Source of the DNA: Anthonomus grandis grandis
Lineage: Eukaryota; Arthropoda; Insecta; Coleoptera; Curculionidae
Assembly: GCF_022605725.1 (NCBI RefSeq)
Contig: NC_065558.1
Coordinates: 1,860,001-1,924,000, forward strand
DNA length: 64,000 bases
Direction: 5' to 3'
This document shows positions 1 to 10,450 of the stretch, in pieces. The notes beneath the pieces were generated by a model. That model was not told the DNA's origin. It saw nothing but the letters and a program-made list of their open reading frames with translations, and ran no database searches. Made by a program: the position numbers and the translations under genes. Every line of letters begins with the position of its first letter. The first letter of the stretch is position 1.

Positions 1-790
1 GACGTACAAATTTTTAGGCTTCTAGAGCCAATTTTGTGAAAATGTATTTAGATAACCCAGGAAAAACTATTTCAAATTTCTTAAAAAAATGTAACATTTC
101 TGCAATATTCTGGAACATCAATAATATGAAAAATTACTTAGAATGCCTGAAAAGCATGTCAAATTAGTTGCAATACCCAGAAACCTAAATACTGGCTTAA
201 AATGCGTAGAATTAAATAGATGAGATATTTTTTATTTGATTTCCGACATGTCAGGTGAATTTATATACCTTCCAGGTATTGTAAATTATTTTTGATGTTT
301 TATGTATTCCAAACCTAATTTTTTCCATTCAAATTAAGAAATTACCTAAAAAAGATCCTAGATAGTACAAATGTGTGCGGACACCCGTTAATTTTTCCAA
401 AAAATTCAATGTATCCATAGGATGGTCAACAAATGGCACAAAAGTAGACCGCCATAGCACTATTAAATGAAATTATACACAAATGAACAAATAATTTGTC
501 AAATGTAGTTTTTTTCACACAGAACACTTAATATTCAAATACGAATTTATTTTATCGAACTAATAATAAACCGCATCTAAATTCGACCATTGAGCTCCTT
601 CTTAAAAGCCGAGTTTATTGATGTTAATAGTGTTTTCTCCATATCTAACTTAATTAACATAGCAGGTTGTAAGTATTACTTTAATGATCATTTTATAGTT
701 TACATTGTTGCTATTTACCATTCACCCTAAAATAACTAGCTTAATCTTTGAATAATGTCTAGATTTGTTGTTCCATATGCTTAATGATTA
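1..790. other. AT-rich intergenic/intronic sequence, no gene seen
   Basis: I see no coding frame, RNA gene or clear repeat array here. Isolated degenerate pieces such as CTTCCAGGTATT (near 268) resemble the CCAGGCAGTTG motif that dominates the right half of the window, but they are too diverged to call. Confidence 0.4.
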
Positions 791-794
791 CAAA

Positions 795-925
795 AGTTTT
801 CTTCTAATAGGAGACTATAATGTACCCTCTTTTGAAACTGATCAACCTGATAACAAGGCTTAATTTTTGAAATTATTTGAAGACTTAAAGCAATTGGACT
901 CTCTCATGTCCATGTGAGGGGAGAC
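795..925 (+). pseudogene. LINE endonuclease fragment (GDYNVPSF motif)
   Basis: From about 801 the frame reads LLIGDYNVPSFETDQPDN and then stops. A +1 shift continues as LKLFEDLKQLDSL. Non-LTR retrotransposon endonucleases carry a conserved GD(F/Y)NxP motif followed by such a segment ending in a leucine-rich helix (established for APE-type endonucleases). This is a short, frameshifted relic of about 40 residues. It lies 150 bp upstream of a mariner-like transposase relic and 1 kb upstream of a same-strand LINE reverse-transcriptase tail. One LINE broken by a DNA transposon is therefore likely, but the middle of the LINE is missing. Confidence 0.6.
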
Positions 926-939
926 TTAATTGTCTCCCC
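918..939. repeat. 8-bp inverted repeat GGGGAGAC/GTCTCCCC
   Basis: The sequence is GGGGAGAC, a 6-nt spacer TTAATT, then GTCTCCCC, a perfect short stem directly after the LINE endonuclease relic. It could be chance or a fossil terminus; the only support is the perfect GC-rich pairing in AT-rich surroundings. Confidence 0.4.
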
Positions 940-1077
940 TCTCTTACCTTTTGAATGCGTTTATATAAAATTTTGACACACATTATTAGAAATCTAAATA
1001 CTACTATTTGGTCCATAGCTTATTTTACACAACTTCAAAGTGGCGGCGGAACGCCATTGCGGGAGCCTCTGTGAAGG

Positions 1078-1600
1078 ACATTTCTTTTAGTGATGAATTT
1101 ACTTTTTCTTATATTTCGTGAAACACATACACACAATGCCCAGAAAAAATAAATATGTTGGCTGGTATATTAGGGAATTATATTGCTGGGTCTCTCTTTT
1201 TTTAGACCCAAATTTGACAGGGGATCTTTACTTAAACATATTGGAAAATGTAGTAGAACCACTGATCCTTGAGATTATTGAAGGCAATCCTCACGAATTT
1301 GAGTTGGAAACAGTTTTTTAACAAGATAATAATATAGCGTCACTTTAGCAGAAATGTTAGAGAATATTTGACTAATAATTACCCTAATCGTCGACGTCCT
1401 ACCGAGTGGCCAACCAGGTCACCCGATCTAACACATCTGGACTTTTTTTCTATCTGGCTACTTGAAACAAAAAGTCTACGTCATCTAGCCAGAATCTATC
1501 TTCGATAAGCATGTCGCAATATTGATGTTGATACTTTTCAAAATGTTCGTAAAGAGTTCTCCAATAGTTTGTGAAAACATTTGGTTGTGCTTAAAAAGTT
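1078..1600 (+). pseudogene. Mariner-like (DDE) transposase fragment, decayed
   Basis: Cut-and-paste transposase relic. Recognisable pieces in order: SDEFTF near 1090, matching the first catalytic aspartate region DE(A/S)TF; LDPNLTGDLYLNILENVVEP near 1206-1262, matching the GPFFxDGxLTGxxYL block; VFQQDN near 1312, matching the second-aspartate block FQQDGAPPH; and, in shifted frames, RRPTEWPTRSPDLTHLDFF near 1393-1450, matching the WPPRSPDLTPLDFFLWGYLK block. FQNVRKEF follows near 1535-1555. Several frameshifts and stops make it non-functional. The same family appears at 19953-20336 on the other strand. No terminal inverted repeats were found. The family assignment rests on motif order only. 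Confidence 0.75.
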
Positions 1601-1899
1601 ATGCGCTTTTAGTCTTAATTAATCTCTTACCCTAATTTTTAAGTCGTAACTTGTATCATGGCAACATTTTGTGACATACAATAGTTTTAAAATGCAACCT
1701 GTATCGTTAATATTATTATTGCTTCTCATTGATGACCTTTGCCATATTCTCACATGTAATAATTTGCTTTTTGCTGATCACCTAACATTGTACAAAAAAT
1801 TTAAGAGTCTTGATGATGATGTTTTGCTTCAAAAATAATAAAATATCCTGCACGAATAGTGTGTAACCAATAAACAGGAAATAAATATTTCTAAGTTTA

Positions 1900-2410
1900 A
1901 AATGATGATATTTACTCGAAAAAGTAAACCACTGTTAATTAAAGTTTTGATCATGAAAATCTAGTGCATTGGGTACTTTGGTGTCACTTCTGATACTCAA
2001 TTTATTTTTATTTCACACATTCGATCAATTGTATCATCCGCAAATAAAGTTATAGAATTCATAATGAGAAATTGAAAATTACTTACAAATATTAAATTTC
2101 TTAAAATACGTTTTTACTCCTCGGTGCTGTCAAGACTTGAGTATTGCTTCCAAGTGTTGTAAGTGGAGAGTAGTGTTTATCCGTAAAGGGAAATTTAATT
2201 CACTAGATTTCAGGAGATCACTTATATCTCTTAATTTTTTTTACATACAACTCCTTCATAAAGAACTTGAATCTTCTTATTTATTACCGATAATACGCAT
2301 GAATTCGTGTTTTTCCACAATTTCTATAATAGGATTTCTTGTTTGTTTTACTCTTGTATATTATATATTGTTTTGTAATTGGTTTTTACTGTTGAACCAT
2401 AAATAAATAA
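1900..2410 (+). pseudogene. LINE reverse transcriptase C-terminal remnant
   Basis: Translation gives LGVTSDTQFIFISHIRSIVS near 1968, then RLEYCFQV near 2130, then RRSLISLNFFYIQLLHKELE near 2210-2270, joined by frameshifts. These match the end of jockey/CR1-type ORF2 proteins, where LGVxFDxxLxFxxHI, a (R/S)LEYCSxVW block and a final RRxLxSLxFLY(K/L)L block occur in that order. The strand agrees with the endonuclease relic at 795-925. An A-rich, AATAAATAAT-type 3' end follows near 2400. Confidence 0.65.
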
Positions 2411-2454
2411 TGTCCCTTAAATCACACTGAACCCTGCTGTAATTATCCAACGGG

Positions 2455-2580
2455 GAAACAGACTAAAATCATCGGCAAACATGAGACATCATAAGTAAGT
2501 TAGGACCTTGGGCAAATCATTAATAAAAACTGTAAAGAAAAGAGATACTAGGTTGCTGCTTTGAGGTACTACAAATGTTA
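2455..2580 (-). pseudogene. LINE reverse transcriptase catalytic-core fragment (FADD)
   Basis: Minus-strand translation gives PQSSNLVSLFFTVFINDLPK and then, after a shift, FADDFSLF. These are the GVPQGSxLGPxLFxxFINDLP and FADD motifs of non-LTR reverse transcriptases. The fragment is about 40 residues, frameshifted, and lies tail-to-tail with the plus-strand remnant ending at 2410. Confidence 0.65.
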
Positions 2581-2889
2581 AAATATTTCAGAAGATAAAG
2601 ATCGATCCACCGTAATCCTTTAAATAAGGTGAGACTTAAAAAAATTTAAAATCCATACTTAACTGGTAAAAAGCCATGCTGCTATTGGGCAAATTCCGAT
2701 TGAAATTGATTAAATATATTGCCACGAGTTATTGATTCAAATCACATAAAAAACCTTTTTTTTTAAGTTAAATCTAGTGAATTTTACTTTCTGTCAATGC
2801 AAGTGTACAGTTTTTCATGACTCTCATATTGTACATTATCATAAAGAAGAACATTAGAAAATTTGCACTTGAACAATATAGAAATGGCC

Positions 2890-3300
2890 AAAAATTGACC
2901 TTTTTAAATATTCGCTATTCACGTTCTTCGCACCCCATCGAAAGGGTGACGATGGTAGAGCGCAAAAAGCTGACGTGGCACAGACCACGACCGCAATTTG
3001 GCAAACCGAGTGCAAAACGCTGTTACGATGGGCCGTAGTTTTAATTAATAAGACACCTTTAGCGGGAACACATTGTTATACAATTATTCTGAGTGTTTTC
3101 GTTTCATTAGGGGGGACGGGAGGCCCGCTCCTGCCTGCTATCTAATTTAATTTAATAAAAGGAAAATTAATTATTATGTATTAGGGGTCCGGGATAATGT
3201 GTGTAAAAGCCCTCGCTCACCCTGTCCCAGTTAACGAATGTTCTTCTGGCTGCCTGTTTTTCGGTCATTTGGGGGGTTACATTTTCGTAATGTGTTATAT
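2890..3300. other. GC-richer unique island (candidate conserved non-coding element)
   Basis: Composition rises sharply against the AT-rich background, with blocks such as GGGGGGACGGGAGGCCCGC near 3112 and CCTCGCTCACCCTGTCCCAG near 3212, and TAATTA-type sites between them. No frame looks coding and no repeat copy was seen elsewhere in the window. A regulatory role is inference. Confidence 0.35.
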
Positions 3301-3539
3301 CAAATTTAGGTTGAAGAAGTGAAAAAATATTGTATTATACTTTAACAACGTAATAAAATGATATATTATAGTTTTCGAAAAAACGTATGTTAATTTTTAC
3401 AATTTTGTCAAAGTTTTTATCATTTTGGTTTTGTAGTAGGTATTTTTTGCTCCTCTCACTTTTTCTATAAAATATTACATAACAAATTGAAACGTTCATG
3501 TTTTTGAACATTTCAAATGCGATCACACGCACGCCTATC

Positions 3540-3754
3540 GGTAAAATATCAAACAAACAATCAGTTCTAATTTCCAGAATAGAATTCCGACATTACGGAA
3601 ACAGAAAACGGAAACGAAAGTAAGAAAGGAGGGCAAGGGGGGGGAGGGGTAGGAGTCACCCCGGGGGAATCGAGGGGTCCAATCTCGCTAATGGGCAATG
3701 AGAGGGCCCCCCCGTGACATTTAGACGTCGAGTCGTCACAAGTTTTGCTATTGT
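3540..3754. other. GC-richer unique island, purine/C-rich
   Basis: Contains G-tracts (GGGCAAGGGGGGGGAGGGG near 3633) and C-tracts (GGGCCCCCCCG near 3704). It directly abuts the first copy of the 267-bp duplication. No coding frame was seen. Confidence 0.3.
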
Positions 3755-4022
3755 AATTTTTTTCTTACTCATGCTTCTCTCCAGATAATGGAATTGGACA
3801 CTCCGAATTGGATAGCATTAAGTAGGGATTACTATGATATTCTTTTATAATTATTAGAATCAAATTAACCAACTCCACTGCTACATATCATAGAAATTGT
3901 ACTTGAACTCGATAGGGATCATCATCGTAACATTCTGTAATGACTAATGGCAAATTAAAAACCCTTTTTTTATTTATTTAGCGAAAATTGCCACTTCAAT
4001 TATTTTCGTTCGGTGACTGAAT
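3755..4022 (+). repeat. Direct duplication A, copy 1
   Basis: About 267 bp repeated at 4736-5000 in the same orientation with roughly 93% identity by eye. It runs from TTTTCTTACTCATGCTTC to TTCGTTCGGTGACTGAAT. The offset is 981 bp and the intervening sequence is not shared. It looks like an old segmental duplication rather than a known element. Confidence 0.85.
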
Positions 4023-4129
4023 GCCAAATATTACATTATTTCTATTTATAACCAAAATAAGACTTTATTATTTAAGGACCTTCAAAGGCAAAACTTCAAC
4101 ACAAATGTGTTTATTTGTTGTTTAAATGA

Positions 4130-4262
4130 GATTTTATTTATGTCAAATAGTTTAAGTTAATTATTTTTAGTAATTTTTAATTTCATCCATGCGGTCAATA
4201 CAATAGAAATATTGGTAAATATTTATATATTTAGCATAGAAGCTACAAAGAAAATCATTAAT
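4130..4262 (+). repeat. Direct duplication B, copy 1
   Basis: Shares ATTTTATTTATGTYAAA, GGCGGTCAATACAAT-like and TTTAGCATARAARCYA blocks with 5635-5762 in the same order. It is more diverged than duplication A. Confidence 0.6.
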
Positions 4263-4735
4263 AATCATATCTGAATTTTCTCAAAAAACACTCACAATTT
4301 AATACACTTTCCAAATAATTAATATATTTCTCTTACTGTAGGACTATATTTACCTTAACTACCTAGAAAATCATAAATTTTTTCCCATATTATTTTTTAT
4401 TTTAATTAGGTATTCAAATTTTTTTCAAATAATCAATACATTGAAAATAAATAAAACTTTGAACAAAAATTGCCTCAAAAATCATACTTTTTTTGTCTGA
4501 GTTTTATAAGAAAAAGTTTATAAAATAAAGTGAATTTCCCAGGCAAGCAATACAATGAAGAGAGTATGAAACATTGAAAATTATTCGACAAATTAAATAA
4601 AATACGCGAATAAAATTAAAATAAATTGAATTTAGAGCACAAATTAAAACATGCCGGGAAATGCTTGGAACATCACACTTTTATCTCATCTAAATTGTAA
4701 AAGATAAAATTAAAAATAACATACATTTTCCAGGC

Positions 4736-5000
4736 AATTTTTTTCTTACTCATGCTTCTTTCCAGATAATGGAATTGGACACTCCGAACTGGATTACATT
4801 AAGTAGAGATTACCATGATATTCCTTGATGATTATTAGAATCAATTTAACGAATTCCACTGCTACACATCAAAGAAATTGTACTTGAACTGAATAGGGAT
4901 CATCGCAACATTCTGTAAAGACTAATGGCAAATTAAAAACTCTTTTTTTTTTTATTTAGCGAAAATTGCCACTTCAATTATTTTCGTTCGGTGACTGAAT
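4736..5000 (+). repeat. Direct duplication A, copy 2
   Basis: Second copy of the 3755-4022 segment. It ends exactly at GGTGACTGAAT, after which the sequence changes to a G-rich unique island. Confidence 0.85.
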
Positions 5001-5230
5001 TATTGTGTTGGCAAAAGGGGGATGTACGGGGGGGTGAAGGGAGGACGAACAGCAGCGCGGCTCTATTGCGTTTTTAATTGCCTCATTGTGCGGACTAAGA
5101 GATACAATCGATCGTAGTGGGGCCAATTAAGCGGGATAGAGAGAATATTGGTTACTCTCTTGTGTCGGCGTTGTTAAGCCTTAATTGGGCCGGCGTACAT
5201 TTTACATAATTAGCCGCGGTACGGTTTTTA
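5001..5230. other. GC-richer unique island
   Basis: G-rich at the start (GGGGGATGTACGGGGGGGTG near 5017), with ATCGATCG near 5108, GGGGCCAATTAAGCGGGAT near 5119 and TTAATTGGGCCGG near 5182. No convincing protein-coding frame. Composition and TTAATT/CAATTA sites make it a candidate regulatory element; conservation is untested. Confidence 0.35.
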
Positions 5231-5390
5231 ATGGGGATGTAAAAATAAAATACGCGAATATATCGTTGGTTAAAAGTGAACTATACTCATTTAAAATATA
5301 CGAAACAATCTATTTTTTTTTAATTATAATTATAGTTATTGCAAACAGAAATTGCATTCAAAAATTATGTTTGTAAGCGAAAGCGTAAAA

Positions 5391-5440
5391 AGCAGTAATT
5401 TTCTTTTCAAGGTAATAAGAAAACCGGAGAGACACACACT
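5391..5440 (+). repeat. Short direct duplication C, copy 1
   Basis: The block TTTTCTTTTCAAGGTAATAA followed by GAAAACC recurs at 6057-6095, 660 bp downstream, with the following GAGA tract also shared. Confidence 0.7.
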
Positions 5441-5634
5441 AGGAATTTTTAATTTTTGAAGTATTCAATTCAACGAGACCATGCTAATGTACAAAAAATT
5501 AATGGAAAATAACTACTCATACAAGTACAAGTTTTATATTAATTAGTTAAAATAAGCGAAAATGTGACTCCTTTTATTCTTATATAAGCACTGAACAATA
5601 CCCATTAAAATTATGTTATAATATTAAATTAATT

Positions 5635-5765
5635 TTATTTATGTTAAACAGCTTAAGTAATTTTAAATTTCTTCCAGGCAGTCAATACAATAAAAATTTT
5701 AGTAAATATTATTAAAAAAAAATTATTTATTTAGCATAAAAACCATAAAGAAAACAATAATAATT
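5635..5765 (+). repeat. Direct duplication B, copy 2
   Basis: Diverged copy of 4130-4262. It carries CTTCCAGGCAGTCAATAC, a version of the CCAGGCAG motif found throughout the window. Confidence 0.6.
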
Positions 5766-5769
5766 TACA

Positions 5770-6360
5770 ATGTAATTGCATACCTAAACATTTAAATACT
5801 ATAATTACAGACGTTAAAAAAAAAGAGAAAAATAAAAATAACAAAACAAGAGTTAATATAAAGCACTTTGAATAAAATTCCAAGCCTATGTTTTTTTTAA
5901 ATTTTTTAATACAATATATAAAAAAATATATATCTTTTAATTATAATTATATTTATTGCAAACAAAATTTAATTTCAAAAATATTTTTTTGTAACTGAAA
6001 ATAAAATCAAAAACGAGTTTTATGTATCAGATGTTTGAATAGTAATAGTTATTAATAATTTTCTTTTCAAGGTAATAAGAAAACCAAAGAGAAACTTAGT
6101 TCAACCAGAACATGTTAATAGACAAAAAATGAATGGAAATTTACTTATGTGATAAATATCATATTTAGAACAAAAATCTACAGAATTAAAAACTAAAAAG
6201 GAAATTTTGCTATAGTATTAAAAACATAAAATAACATTTTAATTTAACAGAATGAAGTTCAAAAAATCTCAATAATTCGACAAAACGAGCAACATGGTAA
6301 TAATTTAAAAAATATATCATAAGTATTAAGCCTACTTATTAAACATAAGTAACAAACATC
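5770..6360. repeat. AT-rich sequence; duplication C copy 2 only
   Basis: Contains the second copy of duplication C (6057-6095). Otherwise it is A/T-rich with many homopolymer runs; no gene or element was seen. Confidence 0.4.
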
Positions 6361-7110
6361 GCATACAGATCCGTCATTAAAACCAAAAGCCGAATTTATT
6401 TAACTGCGGGGACATTTAGAGTGTCACATCAATTAGATTTATGAAAACAAATACTCTGGCTAATTATGACCTTCCAAACACCAACATTAACAAGCCGGGG
6501 CTTGTCCGCATTATAATTAGTTATTTTGGTAAATACGGTCCGGCGAATTGTCGAGATTTAATTCGACGATTAAATGGATTGGCACTATATCAAATCGGGG
6601 TATCGGAAGGCCATTTTTATATAAACATATCGTAGAATAAGTCAATTGCAATTTAAAATCTAAGAATTGAGAATGATTATATAATAGTGATAAGCCAGTC
6701 CAATTAAGTTATGCATCTAATGTTGAACATTAAGGATTTAAAAAAAAATCATAAAAGAAGCAAATATGTCCATAAAAGTCCCTTTATTTAGGTTAAGTAG
6801 CCATTTCTAATTTCGCTAAAAAGCATTTTTACATTGCAAGCGGCATAAATATAATCATACGTCAAAGTGAATTATTTAGTTGGCCGGGGGGGCCATTAGC
6901 TTATTGCCCGTCGGGCTTTCCTGATGTTTCTTAAAAACGGCCCTCGTGCCCACGCTAATGGCACTGATAAAATATTAAATTTCGATTGGATTTGATTAAA
7001 TTAATTAACGCCCATTTAGTTAATTATTAACCGGTTCAACTAATCACTTCCATTATTATTTTACCGGTATAATTGGTAATGGCATTTCTTTATTTATATG
7101 TAGATTAAGT
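6361..7110. other. Long GC-richer unique island
   Basis: Distinct blocks: ACAAGCCGGGGCTTGT near 6490, CGGTCCGGCGAATTGTCGAG near 6537, GGCCGGGGGGGCCATTAGC near 6882 and GTTAATTATTAACCGGTTC near 7017. Many TAATTA/TTAATTA sites (homeodomain-type cores) lie inside. No frame over about 60 codons looks coding. It is the longest unique island in the left 20 kb and a candidate enhancer, inferred from composition and motif content only. Confidence 0.4.
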
Positions 7111-7429
7111 ACGTATGAAAGCACATATTTTATAATAATTCTTCGCTTATTTTTAAACTGGGAAAAATCGAGTTTCGTCGGATTCGAACTAAACTGATTT
7201 TTTAATTTTGATTTTGAAACCATTTAACAGCAATTTAACAAATTTTCTTCTCCCAAAGCATTTTCCAATAATTTGAGCCAATTTTTAATTGTCAAAAAAT
7301 GTTCGTGTCATTAATATGAGACTTACAAAAAAATGTTATAAAAATTGGTTAATGCTTTTTTTTATACTCTATCGTGTGGTAATTTTTTTTTCTCAAAATT
7401 TACATTTTTCGACATTTTTGGCTTCAAAA

Positions 7430-7880
7430 ATTGGGCGGTTTCTTAAAAATCCTTCATAGTTCCCTTAATATGCAATTTATTATTTTTTTTGAGCTTTGCT
7501 ACTTAGAACTTAATGCAAAAATAAAAATACTAATTTTCCACATAGTTCTTCTTAAAATTTCTCAAAAAACGGTCTGTTAAAATAATTTTATTCTAAGTTG
7601 TCCTGTTTCTACACATTTTTGGTCAAAAATTGGGGAAATTGAATCGATACTTCATTATTCTCTTAATATGCAATTTTTTTTGGGGCACTATTATCTAGAA
7701 CTTAATGCAGAAATAAAAAAACTAATTTTCCACATAGTTTTAGTAAAAATTGGGAAAATCTGAAAATTGGTCTTTATAAAATTTCTCAAAAAACGGTCTG
7801 TTAAAATTATTTTATTCTAAGCTGTCCTGGGGTTTCTGCAAATTTTTAATCAAAAATGAGGGAAATTGAATCGATACATG
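7430..7880 (+). repeat. Diverged two-copy tandem duplication, ~200-225 bp unit
   Basis: CTTAATATGCAATTT recurs at 7464 and 7662. The block AATTTTCCACATAGTT followed by TTTCTCAAAAAACGGTCTG recurs with its ends at about 7573 and 7800. The right copy holds an extra ~26 bp. The AAATTGAATCGATAC boundary also repeats at 7637 and 7862. Confidence 0.75.
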
Positions 7881-7885
7881 CTTAC

Positions 7886-8176
7886 TGCAGATTCTACTAT
7901 AGAAGGTCTACTATCTACTGCAGAAAGGAAGAAACCCATAGAAAGAGTTGGTATCCTTTTTTCCACTTTCGAATTAATACAATCGTAATTGATAATGGGA
8001 AATTCTTTTACTTGATGGTAGAATTTCTTCATTTCTTCAATAGCTTTCACTTGGTAGGGTACCAATGCAGTAAAAGTTAATTTTCTATTCCCTTCTTAAG
8101 CTTAATAAGTTCTGAGATCATTTCTCTTGTCATGAATTCAACAGTCAAATTTACAATATCAGTAAGGGATACATCA
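7886..8176 (-). pseudogene. Exon-like coding block with both splice sites and one frameshift
   Basis: On the minus strand a pyrimidine-rich acceptor TTTTTCTCTATTTAG ends at 8177 and a donor GTAAGC begins at 7885. They enclose 291 bp. The frame begins DVSLTDIVNLTVEFMTREMI, meets a stop after KKGIEN, and resumes after a one-base slip (near 8070) as LTFTALVPYQVKAIEEMKK, then MGFFLSAVDSRPSIVESA up to the donor. Restoring one base would give 97 whole codons. Amino-acid composition is protein-like and unlike the poly-Lys/Asn/Phe noise nearby. I do not recognise the family. It could be a decayed gene-fragment copy, a host exon with an assembly error in the A run, or an older gene capture. No neighbouring exon was found. 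Confidence 0.5.
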
Positions 8177-8199
8177 CTAAATAGAGAAAAATTACTTTT

Positions 8200-8640
8200 A
8201 TGAAAATTATGATATTATGACTTAAAAGCTATTAAGAAACAAAAAATTTAAACAGATAAAAGCAAATGGTCAATATGTATAAAAAATATATTTATGGATT
8301 ATTGGCGCAATTTTAAATGACTGTATATGCCTTGAACTAGCAACAACTGATACTTAATTTGTTTATAAGATTTCTAGGTTTGTTCTTTTCAAACTTAAAT
8401 TTTTAATTTAACCTCCTTTGACATCACTCTGTTTGAGCCGATTTCTAACCTCAAAAACGAGGTCGAAAAATGACTTTTTACGAATTTTCAAAATGTTCTT
8501 ATTCCCTTAGTTCTGCTCAAATCGCGTTATAACCCGGTATTTTCGTGATATAGATAAAGGAATCAAGCCTCTGTTATAGTTCAAAAAAGTTCAATTTTCA
8601 GTGAAAAAGCACGTTCAACTATTAATCAATCAGTTATTTA
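8200..8640. other. AT-rich sequence, no gene seen
   Basis: No coding frame, array or terminal repeat recognised. It separates the exon-like block from the next unique island. Confidence 0.4.
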
Positions 8641-9300
8641 ACTAACTATAAATCCTTTAATTCCCGATACACTCAAATAAACCTCAAACATAACGAATTG
8701 CCCTTATCTAAACATAATGAGAGAAGCCAAAGTTTCCCGTAATGGCAATTATCCCAATAAAAACCAAAAACAAACAGGACTAAATCCATTTGTGTACTGT
8801 AACTGGCGCAGATATCAATAACATGATCCTATGAGCGCTAATTAGACTGATCCCGCTACCGTAACGAGTATAATCTAATTAATTGTTGTATTTTTGTCGT
8901 TTATAAACAAACCGATAACGAATAGGCACGGTAACAGATAATTAGATTGTATACGAGGACAATAATTAGGAACAATAGAAAATTTTTATCCTGTTACAAG
9001 ACTCAATAAATAAACTTTTTTACTTGTCCTGATAACTCATTTAACGTCGTCTGTCTTTATGGCAAAGAGGGAATACGAATGTGTACATATTGTTAATTAA
9101 AACAAACAAATAATATTTGACGATCTCGACTTGATAACCGGAACAAAGTAAGCGGGAACGAGGAGAATTCGTTGAAATTGCTCCCTGTATGCAAGTATTC
9201 GAAAAAGGGATAAGAGGACTGGGGAGGAAAGGGAAGTTTGTTTAAGCATTACAAATATACACGCTAATTAGGTAGATCGGGAATTGGATGGATCATCGGT
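8641..9300. other. GC-richer unique island
   Basis: Blocks include CCCTTATCTAAACATAATG near 8701, GATAACGAATAGGCACGG near 8912 and AGCGGGAACGAGGAGAATTC near 9151, with several CTAATTA and TTAATTA sites. No frame looks coding and no other copy is present in the window. Confidence 0.35.
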
Positions 9301-9457
9301 AAACTATGTATAAAAAAAATTGTTTTATTAAGATTAAATAAGAATAGTTTCCAAAAAGTGTTTATGAAGTTCTTGGGTTTTTAACTATGACAAGTAATTT
9401 CTGCAAGTGAAGAATGACACTTTCTTCCAGGCTCTTCTAGACTCCTTATTTTGACTT

Positions 9458-9856
9458 TCTACGTCTGACTCCGATTCGTATTCAGGAGTTGTGAACCCAG
9501 AGAAAATGCGAATAAGTAAAAAATCAGGAAATTCAATATTCGGTTACGACAAAAACCAACCATCTACTTCTAAAACTAGTGTACCTGAGTTTGTTGATGA
9601 AAATCAATCTTCAGCATCGGGAGTTGTTGTGCAAAACGTTGGTGCTACCAGTAGAACTAGTGTACAACAAACAATTGAAGATATCATAAGAAAAATGCTA
9701 CGTGATAACGACAATGATATCAATGACCAACCGCCGAATCGAAAATTATCCACCACTGAGACAGAATGGGGACTATCAACGGGAACATATATAAAAAAAA
9801 TTGAGTTTTGTGGACTGACATCGGGATCTGCTGAATATTATGAAGCCATAATATGA
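9458..9856 (+). CDS. Hypothetical coding fragment, Ser/Asp/Asn-rich, unrecognised
   Basis: An open frame runs from just after a stop at about 9450 to the stop at 9854-9856 (about 133 residues). It begins SDSDSYSGVVNPEKMRISKK; the first ATG in frame is at about 9506. The middle is Ser/Thr/Gln-rich (QPSTSKTSV, ENQSSASG), followed by QQTIEDIIRKMLRDNDNDIN and TTETEWGLSTGTYIKKIEF. Codon use is more protein-like than in neighbouring chance frames, and an acidic/Ser-rich N-terminus with an amphipathic stretch is compatible with part of a transposase or nuclear protein. No catalytic or zinc-binding motif is visible. There is no splice site or polyadenylation signal I would trust. It may be the start of a decayed element. 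Confidence 0.35.
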   Translation, partial: STSDSDSYSGVVNPEKMRISKKSGNSIFGYDKNQPSTSKTSVPEFVDENQSSASGVVVQNVGATSRTSVQQTIEDIIRKMLRDNDNDINDQPPNRKLSTTETEWGLSTGTYIKKIEFCGLTSGSAEYYEAII

Positions 9857-9859
9857 CAA

Positions 9860-10450
9860 AACTCTATTTGAATTTTATAGAAGTTTTCTGAATGATTAAA
9901 TTCTTGGTTTGATAATAAGTTTGAAAGAAGGGCAATAATAAAAATTTTACTGTTTTGTAGCGAGAAATGTGTTCGGTTTAATTCTTAAACAATGCTGCTG
10001 GTCATCTTAAACAATGCTGGCTGATTTGCTTAGGTGTTAATTATCTTAAATATATGCAATTTCAATACATCTTTATAAGATTTTATTGTACAGAGTTAAA
10101 GTGAAATTTTCCAGGAAATGCATAATGTAACGTTCTTGTTTTTTAACAAGTTCTATTATTTCTCAATTTTGGATAACAAATAGCTTTGTACAGGATTTTA
10201 AAATTCTTAAATGTACCACCAGGAAGGTTTGCTGCACATGAGAAAATCCAAATTTTTTTTTTCTTAATAGTTGTTTATTAACTCTATATCCTCTTATATA
10301 TACTAATCGTAAGATAACGACTGAAAATTCATGAAAACTAGTTAACTATTATAGAGCCTTTTAAGTTAAGCCTCTTTTCTTATTTGTTTAATTTCCAGTA
10401 AAAGAATATTATAGCTTTTTCGAGTGAGATTATTTTTAAGTTTATTTTTT
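9860..10450. other. AT-rich sequence, no gene seen
   Basis: No array or coding frame recognised. The stretch contains one CAATGCTG(C/G)TGGTCATCTTAAA-like duplication (9990 and 10011) only. Confidence 0.35.

Noticed and set aside
2817..3038. 73-codon plus-strand frame with a basic C-terminus
   Set aside because: Only its last third has protein-like composition; no ATG context, splice sites or homologous motif. Left within the unique island.
7170..7200. GTTCGAATCC (B-box-like) on the minus strand
   Set aside because: No A box at the expected distance, no tail and no target duplication. Chance match.
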